From assembly GCF_025398195.1 (NCBI RefSeq), contig NZ_JAODNV010000004.1, positions 186,001 to 250,000 of the forward strand: a stretch of DNA of 64,000 nt, given 5' to 3'. Positions within the stretch are counted from its first letter, which is position 1; each line of letters opens with the position of its first letter. Of the stretch, positions 51,991 to 61,836 are shown in pieces. The notes below the pieces were generated by a model. It was not told the DNA's origin. It saw only the letters and a program-made list of their open reading frames with translations, and ran no database searches. Source of the stretch: Chelativorans petroleitrophicus (GTDB lineage Bacteria; Pseudomonadota; Alphaproteobacteria; Rhizobiales; Rhizobiaceae). A program made the position numbers and the translations under genes.

Positions 51991-52779
51991 TTACCGGATC
52001 GACTGGGTAACGGTGGCCGCCATCTCGTCGGCCGCGCGGATGACCTTGGAGTTCATCTCATAGGCGCGTTGGGCGGAGATGAGCTCGGTAATCTCCTTCA
52101 CCGGGTCGACATTGGAAGCTTCCAGATAGCCCTGCTCGACCGTAGCGAAGCCCGGATCTCCCGGAACGCCGACATTGGCCGGGCCGGAGGCTTCCGTCTC
52201 GCGGAAAAGGTTGTTGCCGAGGGGTGCAAGCCCCGCCTCGTTGGCGAAGGTGGCAAGCGTGAGCTGACCCAGCTCTTCAAGCTCGATCTGCCCATCGATC
52301 CGGGCAAAGATCTGGCCGGACTTGTTGACGATGATGTCTACCGCGTTGTCGGGGATGACGATCTCCGGCATCACCGGGAACCCGTCGGCGGTGACGATCT
52401 GGCCTTCCGCATTGGTGCTGAAGGCGCCGGCGCGAGTGTAGAGAGGTGTGCCGTCCACCCCCTCGATCTCGAACCAGCCCTTGCCGTTCAAGGCCAGGTC
52501 GAGCTTGTTGCCCGTGTGGCTGAGCGAGCCCTGAATGTGGAGGCTGCGCACGGCAACCGTCTTCACGCCAAGGCCGATGTTTACGCCCTCGGGAACAATG
52601 TTCTGGTTTGCCCGCTCGGGCACACCCTGCAGGCGCTCGACCTGATAGAGGAGATCGGAGAATTCAGCGCGCGCACGCTTGAAGCCGGTGGTGTTTATGT
52701 TGGCGATGTTGTTGGCGATGACCTCCAGATTGAGCTGCTGGGCGGTCATGCCTGTCGCGGCAATGGCCAGGGCCTTCAT
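51991..52779 (-). CDS. flgG: Flagellar distal rod protein FlgG
   Basis: A 262-residue rod protein beginning [20 protein letters not shown] with the [20 protein letters not shown] motif and ending with the [20 protein letters not shown] helix. It builds the distal rod. It follows fliE after 14 bases. Confidence 0.95.
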   Translation of the reverse strand: MKALAIAATGMTAQQLNLEVIANNIANINTTGFKRARAEFSDLLYQVERLQGVPERANQNIVPEGVNIGLGVKTVAVRSLHIQGSLSHTGNKLDLALNGKGWFEIEGVDGTPLYTRAGAFSTNAEGQIVTADGFPVMPEIVIPDNAVDIIVNKSGQIFARIDGQIELEELGQLTLATFANEAGLAPLGNNLFRETEASGPANVGVPGDPGFATVEQGYLEASNVDPVKEITELISAQRAYEMNSKVIRAADEMAATVTQSIR

Positions 52780-52793
52780 CGGTCGGTCTCTCC

Positions 52794-53099
52794 TCAGATC
52801 GCCATGCGGCTGATTTCAAGATAGGCGGTGACGATCTTGTCGCGGATCGCGATCGCCGCCTGCAGCGACTGCTCGGCGCTCAACACGGCGTCCACCACCT
52901 CGCGCGTATCAGCTTCGCCCTTCAGCCCCTGAAGCGAAACCGCCTCGGCGGTCTCGAGCCGCGTTATGGTGGTGGAGGCCAATCGGGTCACCATCTCGGC
53001 AAAGGCTTCGCCCATAGCCGCCTCGGGGCGGCCGGGCTCGGGCAGCAGGCGTTGCGTGCCGGGTATGCGCTGCAGGTCACCGATGCCAGGTATCATCAC
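52794..53099 (-). CDS. fliE: Flagellar hook-basal body protein FliE
   Basis: A 101-residue protein with the conserved C-terminal FliE helix ([27 protein letters not shown]). It links the MS-ring and export gate to the rod. It overlaps flgC by four bases. Confidence 0.93.
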   Translation of the reverse strand: MMIPGIGDLQRIPGTQRLLPEPGRPEAAMGEAFAEMVTRLASTTITRLETAEAVSLQGLKGEADTREVVDAVLSAEQSLQAAIAIRDKIVTAYLEISRMAI

Positions 53100-53521
53100 G
53101 AGCTCCGCAACAGATCGATGGTCATGGAAATCATCTCGCGCGCCTGCTTCATGGTCTGCAGGTTCGCCTCATAGCTGCGGCTGGCCTCGCGCATGTCGGC
53201 CATCTCGATCAGCATGTTCACGTTCGGCAGCTTTACGTAGCCGAACTCGTCCGCGGCCTCGTGGCCCGGCTCGTACTCGATCCGGAAGTCCGATTGGTCG
53301 CGCGCGATAGCCGAAACCCGGACCATGCTGCCGCCCGTGGCGCGGTCAAGCTCGGCGGTGAAGCTGATCGTCTTGCGCCGATAGGGATCACCACCTGGAA
53401 CGTCGCTTGTCGATTGCGCGTTTGCGAGGTTTTCCGAAACGACGCGCATGCGCTCCGATTGCGCGACCAGCCCGGAACCCGCGACCTTGACGGCGGCGAC
53501 AAGTGCGTCGGCCATTCTCAC
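53096..53521 (-). CDS. flgC: Flagellar proximal rod protein FlgC
   Basis: A 141-residue rod protein with [29 protein letters not shown] near the N-terminus and the [23 protein letters not shown] region at the C-terminus. It overlaps flgB by four bases. Confidence 0.94.
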   Translation of the reverse strand: MRMADALVAAVKVAGSGLVAQSERMRVVSENLANAQSTSDVPGGDPYRRKTISFTAELDRATGGSMVRVSAIARDQSDFRIEYEPGHEAADEFGYVKLPNVNMLIEMADMREASRSYEANLQTMKQAREMISMTIDLLRSS

Positions 53522-53892
53522 CCCCTCGCTGTCATCATCATCATGCGGTGAAACGCCTTGACGATCGCCGTGTTGAGCTCGAAAGCGCGGCGGATTTCAC
53601 CCGCCTTGCCCAGCTCCTGCTCGAGCATGACGCTGTTGCCGGAGGGCAGTACCGGCGAGCCCTCCTGCTCCTTGACGGCTATGGGCTGCTCCTCGCCCGC
53701 GTAGCGGTGCGCGGCGTGCGTGGCCCGCATGGTCACGCTCGTGTCGTTCAGAACGTTCTCGAACGGCTCCACATCGACCGCCCTGTAGCCCGGCGTGTTG
53801 ATATTGGCGATGTTGCCGGCGACGGCCGCCTGCCGGACCGAAAGCCAGCGCGCCTGCTGCGAGGCCAGATCGAACAGGTTTACAGGTTGCAT
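53518..53892 (-). CDS. flgB: Flagellar proximal rod protein FlgB
   Basis: A 124-residue rod protein. ATG 53892 ([21 protein letters not shown]) keeps the normal FlgB N-terminus; the longer open frame upstream is coding in another frame. It has [22 protein letters not shown] and a C-terminal [14 protein letters not shown] helix. The start lies inside the end of the upstream membrane-protein gene. Confidence 0.93.
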   Translation of the reverse strand: MQPVNLFDLASQQARWLSVRQAAVAGNIANINTPGYRAVDVEPFENVLNDTSVTMRATHAAHRYAGEEQPIAVKEQEGSPVLPSGNSVMLEQELGKAGEIRRAFELNTAIVKAFHRMMMMTARG

Positions 53893-54542
53893 CGCGGCTC
53901 TCCCGGAATTTGCAAGGAAGATAGGCGGCCAGTCTTGCGCGGGCCTTGCGTGCTCTCGGCGCAAAGCGGGATCTTCCGGTCATCGGAGGTCACGAGAACC
54001 CAGCTTCCATCCTCTCCGAGCACCACGTCGTCCACGCGGCTTCCGTCGGGCAGCGCGGAGCCGCGCTCGACGATCCAGAATCCGTCCTTATCCTCGATGA
54101 TGGCGCGCCCGTTGACCGCGTCGATCAGGCGGAAAGGCACCAGATCTCCCGGGAAGGGCTGATGCAGCGGAGCGTCCGTCTCCAGCGGTCCAGGGCTGAT
54201 GGTGCCGGTCGCCCTGAAGTCGAGGAGGTTCACGTGAGCCCAGTCGGCCGGCGTTAATGCGCCCGCCGCGGACCAGTCTTCAGAACCCGCATCTGCCGCG
54301 CCCGAAAAGGTGAGCGGCCTGATGCCGAACTCATCCTGATTGAAGAAGATGTACCACGGAAAGACGGCGCAAAGCGTGGCGAGCGCAATTCCCGCGAGGG
54401 CGAAGAACCAGTCGCTTCTGTCGCGTCCCTCCTCTACCAGCCTTACAGGCGCGGCCTTTCGCGGCTCCGCCGGAAGGTCCTCCGGCAGTTCCTCGACAGG
54501 GGTGGAGTCGGGAAGCACTAGGCCGGCAAGCCTATCGGCCAT
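53880..54542 (-). CDS. Bitopic membrane protein with a GspC-like periplasmic domain, in the flagellar operon
   Basis: A 220-residue protein not named in standard flagellar sets. It has a Pro/Glu-rich cytoplasmic N-terminus (1-44), one membrane segment (about 48-70, FALAGIALATLCAVFPWYIFF) and a periplasmic part. Residues about 110-200 (NLLDFRATGTISPGP, AIIEDKDGFWIVERGSALPDG, VVLGEDGSWVLVTSDDRKIPL) follow the strand pattern of the HR domain of GspC/PulC, the secretion protein that contacts the secretin. It lies between fliI and flgB with overlaps at both ends, so it is translated with rod genes. The domain assignment is by eye. Confidence 0.75.
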   Translation of the reverse strand: MADRLAGLVLPDSTPVEELPEDLPAEPRKAAPVRLVEEGRDRSDWFFALAGIALATLCAVFPWYIFFNQDEFGIRPLTFSGAADAGSEDWSAAGALTPADWAHVNLLDFRATGTISPGPLETDAPLHQPFPGDLVPFRLIDAVNGRAIIEDKDGFWIVERGSALPDGSRVDDVVLGEDGSWVLVTSDDRKIPLCAESTQGPRKTGRLSSLQIPGEPRCNL

Positions 54543-55896
54543 GATTTTCCTCCCTGGCCTTCAAATGCGCGGCCAATTCGGCAAAGGCGTCTGCGGCGGG
54601 CGGGTCCTTGGGGCTCTGCCGCAAGGCGTCGTAGATGACCGGCACCTGGCGCACCGCCAGATCAAGTTCGGGATCGATGCCCGGCTGAAAACCGCCGAGC
54701 AGGCGGATGTCGCGCGTTTCCTCGTAACGGGCGATCATCGCTTTCAAACGCTGGATCACGGCCCGCTTGTCCTCGCCCCATGCGCGGTCCGCCAGACGCG
54801 AAATGGAGGCGAGCGGATTGACGGGCGGGTAGCGCCCTTCCTCTGCAATGGCGCGGTCCAGCACCACATGGCCGTCGAGAACCCCGCGCACGCAGTCGGC
54901 CACGGGGTCGTTATGATCGTCTCCGTCCACGAGAACGGACAGGATGGCGGTGATGGAGCCGCGCCCGCTCTCGCCCGGGCCCGCCCGCTCCAATAGGCCC
55001 GGTATGTCGGTGAAGACGGAGGCCGGGTAGCCACGCGCCACAGGCGGCTCGCCGGCAGCCGTCGCCACTTCGCGGGCGGCATGGGCGAAACGGGTAATGG
55101 AATCCACGATGAGGAGGACCTTCTCGTCCCGGTCGCGAAAGCCTTCGGCCACGCGCATGGCGGTGTCAGCAGCCCGGCGGCGCATCATGGCGCTTTCGTC
55201 GCTTGTTGCGACCACAGCTACCGTCTTTGCGAGGCCAGCCTCGCCGAGTGTGTCTTCCAGAAATTCGCGCACTTCCCGTCCGCGCTCGCCGATCAGCGCC
55301 AGCACCACCGTGTCGAAGGCGTCGGCGCGCGCCAGCATCGCAAGCAGCGTCGATTTGCCGACGCCCGAGCCGGCGAAGATGCCGATGCGCTGACCATGAC
55401 AGAGTGGGGTGAACAGGTCGATGACGCGCACGCCTGTGGCAAAGGGAGTGGTCACACGCTGACGGCGGAGTGCGGGCGGAGTGCGCGGCCGGTCTTCCGA
55501 GGCTTCGGCGGGCGGTCTGATGAGCGGCGGCCCGTCATCGACCGCGCGCCCCAGCGCGTCGATCACCCGCCCGCGCCAGCTTTCATGCGGGACGATGTCG
55601 ATCACGCCGGCGGCGAATACCGGCTGGCCGAGAGCGATGTCGGCGCCCGCCTCGTAGGGAGCCACAAGCACATCACCGGCGGCGATTCGCACCACCTCTC
55701 CGCGCCGCTCCATGCCGCGGCTGCGATAGGAGACGATGTCGCCCAGAAGGACCGCGTGCGAAATGCCGCGCACGCGAAAACTGCTCGGCGTGACTTCCGA
55801 GACGCGCCCCCCGCGCCGCACCAGATGGCGCGGGTCACGGAAACGCATATAGGCGGCGGCAAGCGCCTCCAGCGCATTCGCGGCGGGCCGGGCCAT
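54532..55896 (-). CDS. fliI: Flagellar export ATPase FliI
   Basis: A 454-residue F1-beta-like ATPase with Walker A GIFAGSGVGKST (Lys181), the LIGERGREVREFLED motif, Walker B LLIVDSITRFAHAAREVA and PPVARGYPASVF. It powers export of rod, hook and filament subunits. It lies between flgF and the GspC-like gene, overlapping the latter by 11 bases. Confidence 0.95.
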   Translation of the reverse strand: MARPAANALEALAAAYMRFRDPRHLVRRGGRVSEVTPSSFRVRGISHAVLLGDIVSYRSRGMERRGEVVRIAAGDVLVAPYEAGADIALGQPVFAAGVIDIVPHESWRGRVIDALGRAVDDGPPLIRPPAEASEDRPRTPPALRRQRVTTPFATGVRVIDLFTPLCHGQRIGIFAGSGVGKSTLLAMLARADAFDTVVLALIGERGREVREFLEDTLGEAGLAKTVAVVATSDESAMMRRRAADTAMRVAEGFRDRDEKVLLIVDSITRFAHAAREVATAAGEPPVARGYPASVFTDIPGLLERAGPGESGRGSITAILSVLVDGDDHNDPVADCVRGVLDGHVVLDRAIAEEGRYPPVNPLASISRLADRAWGEDKRAVIQRLKAMIARYEETRDIRLLGGFQPGIDPELDLAVRQVPVIYDALRQSPKDPPAADAFAELAAHLKAREENHGR

Positions 55897-56615
55897 CAGC
55901 CACCCATCGTCTTGATGGCCTCCTTCTGAGCGTTGTCACTGTCGCGCATCAGGGCGGTGACCTGCTCGAAGGTGCGCTGCACCTGGATAAGGCGCATCAT
56001 TTCCTCAACGGGATTGACGTTCGATTCCTCGACAAAGCCCTGGACCACGCCGACATCCATCATATCCACTAGGGGCTGCGGTTCGCTGTTCGGTAGGAAT
56101 CCGGAATTGCCATAGCGGATCGAATCCGGGCCGGGCACGAAGGAGAAGAGACCGATGGCCCCGACGGGCTGTCCGTTCTGCTGGAGCATGCCGTCGGCTC
56201 CGACCTCGGGCGGTCCTGCCAGCGGATCGAGCACCAGCGGCGTGCCGCCCGGATCGAGCACCGGATACCCCTGAAGCGTGACGAGTTCGCCTGTCTCGCG
56301 CATGGTGAAGCGGCCGTCCCGCGTCATCATAGGCCCAGCCTCGGTCTCGACGGCAAACCAGGCATCGCCCTGCACGGCGAAATCAAAGGGATTACCCGTC
56401 TCACGCAGGGCGCCCGCACGTATGTTGTAGCTATCGGCTCCAGGAGAGACGAAGCTGACGGCTTTGGCGGTGAGGCCCGTCAGCACATCGTCGAAGGTGA
56501 CCTCGCCCGCCTTGTAGCCTACGGTTCCGGCATTGGCCACGTTGTCGGCGAGCGTGTTGAGGCGGCGCTCAAGCGCCACCTGCGAGGAAAGGGCGACGTA
56601 ATAGCCTGTCTGCAC
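55896..56615 (-). CDS. flgF: Flagellar proximal rod protein FlgF
   Basis: A 239-residue rod protein starting at GTG 56615 (MQTGYYVALSSQVALERRL), with NVANAGTVGYKAGEVTFDDV and the C-terminal EEMMRLIQVQRTFEQVTALM helix. The longer open frame upstream belongs to the DUF1217 gene in another frame. It overlaps the fliI start by one base. Confidence 0.92.
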   Translation of the reverse strand: MQTGYYVALSSQVALERRLNTLADNVANAGTVGYKAGEVTFDDVLTGLTAKAVSFVSPGADSYNIRAGALRETGNPFDFAVQGDAWFAVETEAGPMMTRDGRFTMRETGELVTLQGYPVLDPGGTPLVLDPLAGPPEVGADGMLQQNGQPVGAIGLFSFVPGPDSIRYGNSGFLPNSEPQPLVDMMDVGVVQGFVEESNVNPVEEMMRLIQVQRTFEQVTALMRDSDNAQKEAIKTMGG

Positions 56616-56620
56616 GGCGT

Positions 56621-57397
56621 CTATTTTCTCAACTGTGCGATAGTCAAAAGTATATCGGTCGAAATGCCGAACTCGGCCGGCGGGCTGACGAGCGCGGCGA
56701 TGGAGTTGCGCTGGTTGAAGGTGGGGTTCTTGAGCTCCCACATCGTGGTAAAGCGCTTCAGGAATTCGTCCAGCTTCGCTTCGTCGCGAAAATCCTCCAG
56801 GTCCAGACGCTCCTCGAACATGGCGACCTGCTTGTCGATGTCCGCCTGGGCGAGAAGATCGGGAAAGCCGAGCGTGGTGCGCACCACCTGCGACAGCGCC
56901 GGATCGGCCAGCACCTCGTAGAAGGATTTGAGGCTTCCCGCCTTGCGCTGGAAATAGAGCGCCAGGCGCACGCCCTCGTTCTGTGCGCCGGCATCCTCTT
57001 CTAGGGTCTGCCTCAGATATTTCTGAACCGTTCCGGTGGTCGGACCATAGAGGCCCGTGGTCTGCTCGCCGTAGCGGGCGAAGTTGAAGGTCTCGACAAA
57101 TTCCCGGTAGCGCTTGTCGGTGAGCTTGTTGGCGAAACTGTCGGGATCGTCGATGCCACCCTCCAGCGCCTTGACCATGAACGCCTTCGCATAGGCCATA
57201 TCCTCCAGCCCATGGGCCTTCATGGCATAGCGGAACAGCCGGTCATCGGCGACGAATTCCTCAATCGAGGTCACCTTGCCGATATTGGCCAGGTAGTATT
57301 CCGTCTCGCGCGCCACCATCGGCTGCGCCTCGATGCGGCTGATGGAACGCTCCATATCCCGCACGATGAGCTGGTAGCCTGTGTAAGTGTTGATCAC
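56621..57397 (-). CDS. DUF1217 flagellar protein
   Basis: A 258-residue helical soluble protein from GTG 57397. It starts [20 protein letters not shown] and contains repeated helices such as [20 protein letters not shown] and the [14 protein letters not shown]-type tail typical of DUF1217, a family found only beside flagellar genes in alphaproteobacteria. Its role is unknown; rod or export assistance is possible. It is the first gene of the large minus-strand operon, divergent from motA. Confidence 0.88.
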   Translation of the reverse strand: MINTYTGYQLIVRDMERSISRIEAQPMVARETEYYLANIGKVTSIEEFVADDRLFRYAMKAHGLEDMAYAKAFMVKALEGGIDDPDSFANKLTDKRYREFVETFNFARYGEQTTGLYGPTTGTVQKYLRQTLEEDAGAQNEGVRLALYFQRKAGSLKSFYEVLADPALSQVVRTTLGFPDLLAQADIDKQVAMFEERLDLEDFRDEAKLDEFLKRFTTMWELKNPTFNQRNSIAALVSPPAEFGISTDILLTIAQLRK

Positions 57398-57530
57398 GCC
57401 GCTGTCCCCCAGGTCCGGGGCAGACGCTAGCGCGCAAGCCTTGCGCGAGGCTTTTCTTCCCCTGCTTCAAGCCTCACGCAAGCCACAGCCGCTACTTCGG
57501 ATATGGTTTCAATCATGCGAAGGGCGGAAA
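57398..57530. promoter_or_regulatory. Divergent flagellar promoter region with palindromes and CGCAAGCC repeats
   Basis: This 133-bp gap serves both flagellar arms. CGCGCAA-GCC-TTGCGCG (57431-57447) is a perfect interrupted palindrome, overlapped by AAGCCT-6-AGGCTT (57436-57453) followed by TTCTTCCCC. The octamer CGCAAGCC recurs at 57433 and 57477. These are good candidates for activator sites (for example FtcR), which is inferred. Confidence 0.5.
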
Positions 57531-58412
57531 GTGGGCATTCTGATCGGATTGGTTGTCACCCTCGGCTGCGTCATCGGCGGCTTCATGGCCATGGGCGGGC
57601 ATATCGTGGTGCTCTTTCAACCGTGGGAGGCCGTCATCATTTGCGGCGCCGCCTTCGGCACCTTTCTCGTCGCCAATCCCATCGCCACGGTGAAGGACGC
57701 CGGCAAGGCCTGCATCGAAGCTTTCACCCACGCCGTGCCCAAGCAGACGGAATATCTCGAAACGCTAGGTGTGCTACACAGCCTGATGCGCGAACTGCGC
57801 TCCAAATCGCGCAGCGAGGTGGAGCCGCATATCGACAATCCGTATGAGTCGCCGATCTTCCAAGCCTACCCGACCGTCCTGAAGAACCGGGACCTTACCC
57901 ATTTCATATGCGACTATTGCCGCATCATCCTGCTCGGCAATGCGCGGCCGTTCGAGATCGAGGCGCTGATGGACGAAGAGATCCAGACCATCCGGCGCGA
58001 CAAGCTGAAGCCCTATCACGCCCTTCAGGCGGTGGCCGACGGTCTGCCCGCGCTTGGCATCGTGGCCGCGGTGCTCGGCGTGGTGAAGGCCATGGGCGCG
58101 CTCAACCAGTCGCCGGAGATTCTCGGCGCCCTGGTGGGTGCGGCCCTGGTTGGCACGTTCCTCGGCATTTTCCTGTCCTATGCGGTGGTGGGGCCGATCG
58201 CGGCCAAGATCAAGGTCGTGCGGGACAAGAAGAACCGCCTTTACGTCGTCGTGAAGCAGACCCTGCTTGCCCACATGAACGGCTCGCTGCCGCAAATGGC
58301 CCTGGAGTTCGGACGCAAGACCATTTCCGCACATGACCGGCCGTCGATCGACGCGGTCGAGCAGAAGACGCTCGGCATCGGCACGGCGGAAGATCAGAAA
58401 AAGGCCGCCTGA
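57531..58412 (+). CDS. motA: Flagellar motor stator protein MotA
   Basis: A 293-residue protein with four membrane segments and the MotA/ExbB core. GTG 57531 ([24 protein letters not shown]) gives the family start. It has the cytoplasmic charge loop and [42 protein letters not shown], which carries the proton-channel residues. It works with MotB, encoded 13 kb away on the other strand. It overlaps fliM by one base. Confidence 0.94.
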   Translation: MGILIGLVVTLGCVIGGFMAMGGHIVVLFQPWEAVIICGAAFGTFLVANPIATVKDAGKACIEAFTHAVPKQTEYLETLGVLHSLMRELRSKSRSEVEPHIDNPYESPIFQAYPTVLKNRDLTHFICDYCRIILLGNARPFEIEALMDEEIQTIRRDKLKPYHALQAVADGLPALGIVAAVLGVVKAMGALNQSPEILGALVGAALVGTFLGIFLSYAVVGPIAAKIKVVRDKKNRLYVVVKQTLLAHMNGSLPQMALEFGRKTISAHDRPSIDAVEQKTLGIGTAEDQKKAA

Positions 58413-59371
58413 TGCAGATGACGCAGGACGGCACCGATACCGATCTGATGCGCAGCCGCATCATCGAGCGCCTGGTGGGCGCCACCGGTGATCCGGACCG
58501 CGTGAGCGCAGCCGCGCGTTCGACCGGCATCCGTGCCATCGCCAGCGTCCAGGAAATGCTGAAAGACCGGTTCGGGACGACCGTCGACATCGACCTTGCC
58601 TCGGTCGAGATCGTGCGGCTTGCCGAGGCAAAGCCGGATATCGCCTCGCTAGACGTGCTTGCCGTTCTGTCCGCGCCGAGAATGCCCGACGCCTTGATTC
58701 TACAGCTCGACCCGATGGCGCTGTCGCTCTTGGTGGCTGTCTTCTTCGGCGGCGATCCGGAGCTTCCCTCCGCACCGCTCAACCGGCCGGCTTCGGGATT
58801 TGAGCTCGACATTGCGAGCGTCGCCTTTGAAATGTTCGCCCTGGCCATCAACGGGCACGGGCCGCGCGCGCTCGGCCTGCGCATTGGCGGGCTGCAGCCG
58901 CTTGCCGGGCCGGTTGCGCTGAAGCGGTTTACGGTGCGCGATGGGCCGGGCGTGCGAATCGATTTTTCGATCGGCACGGGCGAGGCGGCCGGCCGCTTGA
59001 GCGCATGGATGCCACAGCGCGTGCTCCTCGAGGGGCGCGGCGGGCCGGAGGCTGCGACGGCACCGTCCGAACCGGAGGAATGGCGCCAGCGCTTCGGCGA
59101 GCAGGTGCTGCGCTCGGGCGTCCGGTTGGTCGCGACGGTTCCGTTGATGAAGATGCCGCTGGGCGCCATCGCCGGGCTGCAGCCAGGGCAGGTGATCGAG
59201 ATGGGCGAGGATGTGCGCGGGCGAGCGCGTCTTTCCGTCCGCGACCGCATTCTTTTCGAATGCGAGCTCGGCAAGCTGGGCCAGCACTACACCGTGCGGG
59301 TGAAGCAGGCATTCGATGCCAGGCAGCACGTCGTTGACGGGCTGGTGGCCGATCACGGGAGAGACAAATGA
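58412..59371 (+). CDS. fliM: Flagellar motor switch protein FliM
   Basis: A 319-residue switch protein. The middle domain is divergent and the C-terminal SpoA-like domain (QVIEMGEDVRGRARLSVRDRILFECELGKLGQHYTVRVKQ, about 265-305) is clear. It links FliG with FliN and CheY-P. Rhizobial FliM is shorter and more divergent than enteric FliM. It is coupled to motA and fliN. Confidence 0.88.
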   Translation: MQMTQDGTDTDLMRSRIIERLVGATGDPDRVSAAARSTGIRAIASVQEMLKDRFGTTVDIDLASVEIVRLAEAKPDIASLDVLAVLSAPRMPDALILQLDPMALSLLVAVFFGGDPELPSAPLNRPASGFELDIASVAFEMFALAINGHGPRALGLRIGGLQPLAGPVALKRFTVRDGPGVRIDFSIGTGEAAGRLSAWMPQRVLLEGRGGPEAATAPSEPEEWRQRFGEQVLRSGVRLVATVPLMKMPLGAIAGLQPGQVIEMGEDVRGRARLSVRDRILFECELGKLGQHYTVRVKQAFDARQHVVDGLVADHGRDK

Positions 59372-59718
59372 GCAAGGCCAATCCGGTGCGTGACGCTGAC
59401 GAGATGTTCCGCGAAAGCACGGACGAATTGGGCATGGCCGCCCTGCGGGAAGAAAGCGTCCGGGAAGGCGACCATCACGATCTCGTCATGAGCATTCCCG
59501 TAGAGGTGCAGATCGTGCTGGGCAGCGCCGAGATGCCGGTTTCGGAGCTGATGGCGCTGAAACGCGGATCGACCGTTTCGCTCGACAGACGTATCGGCGA
59601 GCCTGTCGATATCGTGGTCAATGGTCGGCGTATCGCCACCGGTGAGATCATCATCCTCGAGCATGATCCGAGCCGCTTCGGTGTCCGGCTCACCGGAATC
59701 GGTGACGCGGCGAAATGA
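59368..59718 (+). CDS. fliN: Flagellar motor switch protein FliN
   Basis: A 116-residue protein with the SpoA domain (MSIPVEVQIVLGSAEMPVSELMALKRGSTVSLDRRIGEPVDIVVNG) of FliN. It forms the C-ring base with FliM. It overlaps fliM and fliG by four bases each. Confidence 0.94.
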   Translation: MSKANPVRDADEMFRESTDELGMAALREESVREGDHHDLVMSIPVEVQIVLGSAEMPVSELMALKRGSTVSLDRRIGEPVDIVVNGRRIATGEIIILEHDPSRFGVRLTGIGDAAK

Positions 59719-60746
59719 GCGCGCAAAACGGTCAGTTCTCTCCAGGGCAGCCCGTGAAGCTTACGCAGGCCCAGAAGGCCGCCGCCGTGCTGGTCGCCAT
59801 GGGCAAGCCCTCGGCTGCGCGGCTCTTGAAGTTCTTCAAGCTGGATGAGCTGAAGATACTGATCGAGGCTGCGCGGCGCCTGCGCACGGTTCCGCAGGCG
59901 GAGCTCGAAAAGGTCATCCAGGAGTTCGAGGACGAGTTCACCGAAGGCGTGGGCCTGCTCGATTCGGCGGACCGGATCGACATGCTGCTTTCGGATTCGC
60001 TGCCGCCGGAAGAGATAAATCTTCTGATGGGGAAGGAGAACACCCAGGAGATCGACGGCGGAGACGTCTGGCGTGAACTGGAAAAGCTCGAGCCGGCGCG
60101 GCTGGCGAAAATTCTCGAGCAGGAGCACCCGCAGACGGTGGCGGCGATCCTGAGCGCGATGGCGCCGCAGGCTGCCTCGCGGGTTGTGGTCACGCTGGAC
60201 AGGGCACTGCGCGGCGAGGTGATGCGGCGGCTTGCGAGCCTGGGCCAGATTCCTCCGGCCGCGCGCCGTCTCATCGAAAGGCGCATTACGGAAATCCTGC
60301 GTACGGAAGCGAAAGGCGGCAGCGACTCGGAGGGGCAGGCCCGCGTTGCCACCTTGCTCAACGAGCTCGACAAGGAGACGGCCAACGAACTCATCCGCGA
60401 TCTGGAATCGGCCGGAGCGGAGGATGTGGATGCCATTCGCGCACGTCTATTCACATTCGACGACGTCGTTCATCTCTCGCAGAAGGCGCGCGTCACGCTG
60501 CTGGACGGCCTTTCTACCGACCTTGTGACGCTCGCTCTGCGCGATGCCTCTCCAGAGGTGAAAGAGGCGGTTCTCTCGGCGCTCGGCACGCGCTCGCGGC
60601 GCATGATCGAATCCGAACTCTCCATGCCCGCGGACGGCGTTCCGGCCGACGAAGTGGCTTCCGCGCGGCGCCGCATCGCGGCAACCGCACTCCAGCTGGC
60701 CCAGGAGGGAAAGCTGGAACTGCCCTCCACGCGCCAGGCGGCATGA
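59715..60746 (+). CDS. fliG: Flagellar motor switch protein FliG
   Basis: A 343-residue protein with N-terminal, middle (EEHPQTVAAILSAMAPQAASRVV, the EHPQ motif near 135-140) and C-terminal domains. The C-terminal torque helix contains charged residues (LRDASPEVKEAVLSALGTRSRRMIESEL). It connects FliF to FliM and the stator. It starts in the fliN stop and is six bases before flhB. Confidence 0.93.
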   Translation: MSAQNGQFSPGQPVKLTQAQKAAAVLVAMGKPSAARLLKFFKLDELKILIEAARRLRTVPQAELEKVIQEFEDEFTEGVGLLDSADRIDMLLSDSLPPEEINLLMGKENTQEIDGGDVWRELEKLEPARLAKILEQEHPQTVAAILSAMAPQAASRVVVTLDRALRGEVMRRLASLGQIPPAARRLIERRITEILRTEAKGGSDSEGQARVATLLNELDKETANELIRDLESAGAEDVDAIRARLFTFDDVVHLSQKARVTLLDGLSTDLVTLALRDASPEVKEAVLSALGTRSRRMIESELSMPADGVPADEVASARRRIAATALQLAQEGKLELPSTRQAA

Positions 60747-60752
60747 TCCGGC

Positions 60753-61835
60753 ATGTCCGAGGCCCCGGACAAGGAAAGCAGAACGGAGGAGGCCACCGAG
60801 AAAAAGGTGCGCGACTCCATCGAGAAGGGCCAGCTGCCGTTTTCACGGGAGGTTCCGGTTCTCGCTTCCTTTCTGGCGGTGCTCGCCTTCGTGCTCTTCT
60901 TTGCCGAGGACAGCGCCGTGCGTCTTGGTGGATTCCTGTCCATCTTCCTCGAGCGCGCCGACGAGTGGTCGCTTGACACGCAGACGGATGCTATCGCGAT
61001 CTACCGCCTTGTCTATCTGGAAGTCGCCAAGGTCGCGGGAATCCTGATGCTGCTCCTGATCTCGGCAGGAATTGCCGCGTCCGTGCTGCAGAACACGCCG
61101 CGCTTTGTCGCTGAACGGGTCCGGCCCAAGGCCTCCAACATCTCCCTTGCCAGGGGCTGGTCGCGGCTTTTCGGTCCGCGCGGACTTGTCGAATTCGCGA
61201 AGTCGCTCGCCAAGCTTTTGGTGGTGGGCGGCTTCATCACTTATGTGTTGCGCTCAGCGGACAGCCGGCTGCTTGACGGCATGACCACGCACCCGTTCGC
61301 CTTTGCCGGCGAAATCCGCGAGATCATCGCCGATGTGCTGATCGCCGTCGTGATGGTGATGACCGCGATCGCGGCGGCCGATTTCGTGTGGTCGCGCATC
61401 AAGTGGCGGCAGGACCTACGCATGACGCGGCAGGAGATCAAGGACGAGCAGAAGCAGCTCGAAGGCGATCCCATCGTCAAGGCGCGGCTGCGCTCGCTTG
61501 CCCGCGACCGGGCGCGCCAGCGCATGATGGCTGCCGTACCGAAGGCCACTCTTGTCATCGCCAATCCGACGCATTATGCGATCGCGATGCGCTACCAACG
61601 CGATCGCGATCCAGCGCCGGTCGTCGTGGCGAAGGGCCAGGACCTGATCGCGATCCGCATCCGCGAGATCGCAACGGAGCACGGCGTCCCAGTGTTCGAG
61701 GAACCCGCTCTCGCGCGCTCCATGTACCGGCAGGTTTCAGTGGACAGCCTCATTCCGCCCGAATTCTACAAGGCCGTCGCCGAGCTAGTCCGCCGGGTCT
61801 ATGCCCTGAACGAGGCGAGGAGGAGAATTTCATAG
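60753..61835 (+). CDS. flhB: Flagellar export switch protein FlhB
   Basis: A 360-residue protein with four membrane segments (about 28-48, 90-115, 145-165, 190-210) and the cytoplasmic autocleavage motif NPTH (in VIANPTHYAIAMRY, about 268-281). It changes export specificity from hook to filament together with FliK. It is followed one base later by a small unknown gene. Confidence 0.95.
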   Translation: MSEAPDKESRTEEATEKKVRDSIEKGQLPFSREVPVLASFLAVLAFVLFFAEDSAVRLGGFLSIFLERADEWSLDTQTDAIAIYRLVYLEVAKVAGILMLLLISAGIAASVLQNTPRFVAERVRPKASNISLARGWSRLFGPRGLVEFAKSLAKLLVVGGFITYVLRSADSRLLDGMTTHPFAFAGEIREIIADVLIAVVMVMTAIAAADFVWSRIKWRQDLRMTRQEIKDEQKQLEGDPIVKARLRSLARDRARQRMMAAVPKATLVIANPTHYAIAMRYQRDRDPAPVVVAKGQDLIAIRIREIATEHGVPVFEEPALARSMYRQVSVDSLIPPEFYKAVAELVRRVYALNEARRRIS

Positions 61836-61836
61836 G

